This document shows, piece by piece, positions 38,428 through 41,408 of a stretch of 41,408 nucleotides of DNA. Each line of letters opens with the position of its first letter. Within the stretch, counting starts at the first letter, position 1. A model generated the notes under the pieces. The model was not told where the DNA came from. It worked only from the letters and a program-made list of their open reading frames with translations, and ran no database searches. Location of the stretch: positions 1 to 41,408 of IMG/VR virus record IMGVR_UViG_3300032163_000913; one strand, given 5' to 3'. Origin of the DNA: a virus. The position numbers and the translations under genes were made by a program.

Positions 38428-39918
38428 ATGGAAGCGCGAAATATGACTGAAGCCAAGTCCGTGCGAGACGACTCGTACGGTGCGTTACTTGAAGACAAGT
38501 GGGGCAACTTTCTCGAAGGCGTCAACGAGCCGTACACGCGGCGCGTCATGTCGCTGCTGTACGAGAACCAGTTCGAGGACATGCGGCACCAGCTCCAGGA
38601 AGACACCCTCGCGTCCAACGCGGGGACGTACACCAAGTACATCTTCCCGGTCCTGCGGCGCGTGTTCCCGAACCTGATCGCCAACGAGATCGTCTCGGTG
38701 CAACCGATGACGGCCCCGGTTGGCGCTGTGTTCTTCTTTGAGTACAAGCACGGCAAGAGCAAGGGCAGGACGACTGCTGGCACCAACCTGATCCAGAACT
38801 TCGACCGCGACTTCTCGTCGGAGAAGGTGAGCGGCGAGCAGCTGGCGGTTCCGGATGGCGTCAAGTTCGGCGGCGCAGGCGCTGCGCTCTCGGTGATCCT
38901 CCAGTACAGCCCGGTGCGACCGCTCGACGCGGCCAACGGCATTTCTTTGGTGATTGAAGACCTCGACGCCGACGGCACTGTCATTCAGTCGGCCACCGAC
39001 GACGGCGCGGGCGGATTCACCGGTGATGTGGCAAGTGGCTCGGTCAACTATGCGACCGGTCAGGTGACCAACTTCAAGTTCACGGCCGCTCCGGCTGCGG
39101 GCGCGGGTCGCTCCATCAGAACCACCTACGTCTACGACTCGGAAGCCAACAAGCAGGTGCCCGACATCTTCTTGGACATCGACTTCCAAGAGATTCGCGC
39201 CACAACGCGCAAGCTCAAGGCTCGTTGGTCGGCGGAAGCGTCGGATGACCTTCGCGCGTTCCACGGCGTCGATGCAGAGACCGAGTTGGTGGCCGGTATC
39301 AGCCAGGAGATCGGGCTTGAGCTGGACCGCGACATCCTGAACCAGCTGTTTCAGGCGTCGGCTTCGACCATCTCGACCTTCGACTTTACTGTCCCCGCTG
39401 GTCTGAGCGAAATGGAGCACATCCGTGCATGTCTGACGCGGATGTCCGCGGTCAGTTTCATCATCCACAAGAAGACCCTGCGCGCTCCCGCCAACTGGTA
39501 CGTGACCTCGCCCGAGGTCAGCGCTAAGCTGGTGCAGCTCCAGTCACACGGCGATTACCGTGCAAACTGGGTGTCAGGCGGCGACAATCCGTATGGACCG
39601 TTTGATGGCGTTCAGACGCCGCCGAGCTACGGACCGATCAGCAGCCACCAGGGCATCCTCAAGATGGGCATGCTGAGCAACAAGTGGTGGGGCTACCAGG
39701 ATCCGTTCTTTTCGTTCAACCAGATCATGCTCGGCCTTCGCGGTCAGAGCTACCTCGACGCTGGCTTCGTCTTTGCGCCATACGTGCCGCTCCAGATGAC
39801 GCCGACGTTCCTCGACCCCGAGGACCAGACCTACCGTAAGGGCATGCGCACGCGCTACGCGACCAAGCGTCTTCGTGACGAGTGGTACGGCCGCGTGACG
39901 ATCACCGGCGGCCTCTGA
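38428..39918 (+). CDS. Major capsid protein (T4 gp23-like)
   Basis: 496 residues from ATG 38428, with GGAGGACAG upstream; the 70-base gap before it holds AT-rich sequence and a TAGGCC direct repeat (about 38392-38409) but no clear promoter. The N-terminus is helical (LLEDKWGNFLEGV, RRVMSLLYENQFEDM). The block YIFPVLRRVFPNLIANEIVSV and QPMTAPVGAVFFFEYKHGKSKG (cited in pieces) is diagnostic for gp23/HK97-fold capsids. An Ig-like insertion may lie at ~170-235 (DADGTVIQSATDDGAGG...). Known role: icosahedral shell; gp23 is cut by gp21 and folded with a co-chaperonin. The gene is followed by a strong terminator. Confidence 0.93.
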   Translation: MEARNMTEAKSVRDDSYGALLEDKWGNFLEGVNEPYTRRVMSLLYENQFEDMRHQLQEDTLASNAGTYTKYIFPVLRRVFPNLIANEIVSVQPMTAPVGAVFFFEYKHGKSKGRTTAGTNLIQNFDRDFSSEKVSGEQLAVPDGVKFGGAGAALSVILQYSPVRPLDAANGISLVIEDLDADGTVIQSATDDGAGGFTGDVASGSVNYATGQVTNFKFTAAPAAGAGRSIRTTYVYDSEANKQVPDIFLDIDFQEIRATTRKLKARWSAEASDDLRAFHGVDAETELVAGISQEIGLELDRDILNQLFQASASTISTFDFTVPAGLSEMEHIRACLTRMSAVSFIIHKKTLRAPANWYVTSPEVSAKLVQLQSHGDYRANWVSGGDNPYGPFDGVQTPPSYGPISSHQGILKMGMLSNKWWGYQDPFFSFNQIMLGLRGQSYLDAGFVFAPYVPLQMTPTFLDPEDQTYRKGMRTRYATKRLRDEWYGRVTITGGL

Positions 39919-39927
39919 TCAAGAGGC

Positions 39928-39943
39928 GGTCCCTGACGGGACC
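39928..39943 (+). repeat. Perfect hairpin GGTCCC-tgac-GGGACC
   Basis: A six-bp perfect inverted repeat with a 4-base loop just after the capsid stop and 13 bases before the terminator; probably a second hairpin protecting the capsid mRNA 3' end. Confidence 0.6.
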
Positions 39944-39956
39944 ATGAGCCTGGAAG

Positions 39957-39991
39957 CGGGAGGGCGTCGGACAACCGGCCCCTCCCGTTTT
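39957..39991 (+). terminator. Intrinsic terminator after the capsid gene
   Basis: CGGGAGGG (39957-39964) pairs with CCCTCCCG (39980-39987). Inside it GTCGG pairs with CCGGC around an ACAA loop, making one long hairpin. TTTT follows at 39988-39991. This is the best terminator in the window. Confidence 0.85.
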
Positions 39992-40019
39992 CATGTCCTG
40001 AAGACGCGAGGAGAGTGAC

Positions 40020-40373
40020 ATGGGCAAGCAAATTGACGAGAAGTCCGGTTTTGACCCCAGCTTCATGATGAAGCTTTCCGATATTCGCAAGAAGAAGGAA
40101 GCGGAGGACGAGAAGCAGGCTAAGGGGAAGAAGAAGCCTGTGGCGTCGGCGAAGAAAGAGGATCTGCTGCGCGAGCTGGAGCGCCTCGAATCGACACCGT
40201 CACCCTTCCCCGAGGCGCGCGAGCGTCGCATGGATCAGCTGCGCACCATCCTGGAGCGTGGCGGCGGCATGGATCCCAGCTTCATGATGAAGCTGAGCGA
40301 TCTTCGCAAGAAGAAGGAAGTGGAGGACGAGAAGGAGGCCGCCAAGGCCAAGGGCAGCAAGAAGAAGAAGTGA
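40020..40373 (+). CDS. Small charged repeat protein
   Basis: 117 residues from ATG 40020 (AGGAGAG upstream). It contains a duplicated 22-residue unit, DPSFMMKLSDIRKKKEAEDE and DPSFMMKLSDLRKKKEVEDE, at about 12-33 and 85-106. Between them lies LLRELERLESTPSPFPEARER and RRMDQLRTIL, a module that recurs in the next gene. The C-terminus is a Lys tract. No enzyme motif. Position after the capsid suggests a virion-associated or decoration-type protein, but none is recognised. Overlap with the next gene is a single base (TGATG). Confidence 0.65.
   Translation: MGKQIDEKSGFDPSFMMKLSDIRKKKEAEDEKQAKGKKKPVASAKKEDLLRELERLESTPSPFPEARERRMDQLRTILERGGGMDPSFMMKLSDLRKKKEVEDEKEAAKAKGSKKKK
40053..40120 (+). repeat. 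Direct repeat A, copy 1
   Basis: A 68-base unit encoding DPSFMMKLSD... within the repeat protein; its partner is at 40272-40339 with only a few differences. Confidence 0.85.
40182..40244 (+). repeat. Direct repeat B, copy 1
   Basis: A 63-base unit encoding RLESTPSPFPEARERRMDQLR; a near-identical copy is at 40805-40867 in the next gene. Confidence 0.85.
40272..40339 (+). repeat. Direct repeat A, copy 2
   Basis: Second copy of the 68-base unit at 40053-40120; encodes DPSFMMKLSDLRKKK and adjoining residues. Confidence 0.85.
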
Positions 40374-41194
40374 TGGGCCAGACTCGGGAACAGATGTTGG
40401 TCGAGGCCCTCGCGCGCGTGAGTGCGCCGGGGGAACTCGTCCAAGCCGTTGCTGAGGCCCTGGGGGTACCCGAGAGCGTTGCCGAGTATGCGCTCGGTGA
40501 AGTCCTGGACGAGAACCTGTTCGGATTGGCGGCCGCCATGGCCGCCACCAATGCCATAAACACATCCCGCCGCAGAGGCGGTCGCGGCAGGGGTCGTTCG
40601 GCGAGAGAGATCAATGCCAGCCTCGACAGGCAAAGGTCGCGGGGAAAGAAGACTGATCGGTACGGTTGGTTCAAGAGTCAGATGCGAAAGCACGGAGTCC
40701 AGAAGCTGGCTGGTAAGATCAGCTCCGCCGCCAAGCGCGGCATGAAAATGGTCTTCGGGAAGTGGCAGAAAGTGGAAGCCGCTGAGATGCGACGCGAACT
40801 GAGACGCCTCGAATCGACGTCGTCACCCTTCCCCGAGGCACGAGAGCGTCGCATGGAGCAGCTGCGCGAGGACCTGAAGGAGTGGGATCCCGGCGCTTAC
40901 AAAAACAGCGCTCCGCCAGCAGGCAGCATCATCATCGACAAGGGATCGTATACGGGATGGGTCTCAAAGACCGGGTTCTATCTTGAATACGACGACCTTG
41001 ACCACGTGCTTGAAGCCAAGTCCAAGCAAGACGCCGCAAAGCTCTATGCGATCGTGTCGAAGGACAAGAAGGCGTTCGCGGACATTTGGAAACACGAGCA
41101 GCACTCCGCCGATCCTTCTAAGCGGAAGCCTGGGATGAGGGAGTGGCTGGAAAGCAAGGGCATCGACTACTATTTCAACAAGGGTTACCACTGA
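40373..41194 (+). CDS. Hypothetical protein sharing a module with its neighbour
   Basis: 273 residues from ATG 40373 (an in-frame GTG lies one codon earlier). The N-terminal helical part (EQMLVEALARVSAPGELVQA, PESVAEYALGEVLDENL) leads to an Arg/Gly-rich linker (RRRGGRGRGRSARE) and a basic region (AKRGMKMVFGKWQKVE). Then comes the shared module RRLESTSSPFPEARERRMEQLR (about 143-164). The C-terminal ~90 residues form a distinct alpha/beta domain (GSYTGWVSKTGFYLEYDD, KQDAAKLYAIVSKDKKAF, GMREWLESKGIDYYF). Not recognised. Probably virion- or head-associated by position. Confidence 0.65.
   Translation: MGQTREQMLVEALARVSAPGELVQAVAEALGVPESVAEYALGEVLDENLFGLAAAMAATNAINTSRRRGGRGRGRSAREINASLDRQRSRGKKTDRYGWFKSQMRKHGVQKLAGKISSAAKRGMKMVFGKWQKVEAAEMRRELRRLESTSSPFPEARERRMEQLREDLKEWDPGAYKNSAPPAGSIIIDKGSYTGWVSKTGFYLEYDDLDHVLEAKSKQDAAKLYAIVSKDKKAFADIWKHEQHSADPSKRKPGMREWLESKGIDYYFNKGYH
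40805..40867 (+). repeat. Direct repeat B, copy 2
   Basis: Second copy of the 63-base unit at 40182-40244, with about five substitutions. Confidence 0.85.
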
Positions 41195-41211
41195 AGGGCA
41201 AGGCCGGAGAT

Positions 41212-41408
41212 ATGCTGATCGAACGAAAAACATACGGCGCTGGTTACGGAATCGCGTCGATGGAGCGTGATCTGTTCGAGGAAGCCCAGGCTGCCCGCAA
41301 GCTGCGCGAGGGCATGGCCAAGCCGCGCACCGGCGACACCGTCTGGTACGACGGCGACAAGGCCAAGATCACGGATGCTCGGCCGGATACGCGATATGGC
41401 GGCTGGAA
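41212..41408 (+). CDS. Hypothetical protein, 3' end beyond the right edge
   Basis: ATG 41212 is preceded by GGAGAT and the frame stays open to the window end (65 complete codons). It begins LIERKTYGAGYGIASMERD, continues with a helix (LFEEAQAARKLREGMAK) and a Gly/Asp-rich strand region (TGDTVWYDGDKAKITDARP). Too short to assign. It follows the repeat-module genes and is probably in the same transcript. Confidence 0.65.
   Translation, partial: MLIERKTYGAGYGIASMERDLFEEAQAARKLREGMAKPRTGDTVWYDGDKAKITDARPDTRYGGW

Noticed and set aside
1-41408. tRNA genes, CRISPR arrays, insertion sequences, integrase or attachment sites
   Set aside because: Gaps between genes are short and none contains a cloverleaf-like or repeat-spacer pattern; no transposase or integrase motifs were seen.

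Overview
The window is a segment of a large, GC-rich tailed-phage genome with a T4-like (myovirus-type) head module. Head genes run in the order terminase large subunit, gp20-like portal, small charged head proteins, gp21-like prohead protease fused to a scaffold, gp23-like major capsid protein. A replication and recombination cluster lies upstream. Almost every gene is on the + strand, tightly packed with 4-bp ATGA/GTGA overlaps; only the partial gene at the left edge is on the minus strand. There is no gap over 300 bases and I found no tRNA, rRNA or CRISPR. The host cannot be named from sequence; sigma70-type promoters, a possible lipoprotein signal and GroES homologues point to a bacterium, perhaps Gram-negative.

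Layout. 1-3416: accessory genes (KhpA-like KH protein, possible baseplate-type protein, zinc-finger proteins, LPD29-like protein). 3474-5510: UvrD-like helicase. 5684-8009: GroES, two proteins of unknown function (one apparently membrane-anchored), an RRM protein. 8074-11254: adenine methyltransferase, alarmone-hydrolase-like HD protein, possible exported endolysin, membrane and zinc proteins. 11285-17334: replication core (DnaC-like loader, DnaB-like helicase with intein, second GroES-like protein, primase). 17428-26343: SSB-like protein, nucleases, UvsW-like helicase with intein, MerR-type protein, RecA, and resolvases of two folds. 26343-30472: packaging. 30481-41408: head morphogenesis.

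The standout feature is the intein in the DECH box of the UvsW-like helicase. Between its N- and C-terminal splicing blocks, a complete zinc-finger plus Vsr/DUF559-type endonuclease gene (20098-20814) is encoded in a different reading frame from the intein. It has its own ATG, its own stop inside the last splicing block, and an upstream promoter with the same geometry as the phage's other promoters. The window carries three more inteins: a LAGLIDADG-type one in the DnaB-like helicase P-loop and two HNH-type ones in a single portal gene.

A second theme is a recurrent promoter (TTGACA-like -35, 16-18 bp spacer, -10 ending about 7-10 nt before the start codon; the decamer TTGACAAACT occurs four times). 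It implies leaderless or nearly leaderless mRNAs for several genes, and it was used here to correct several start codons.
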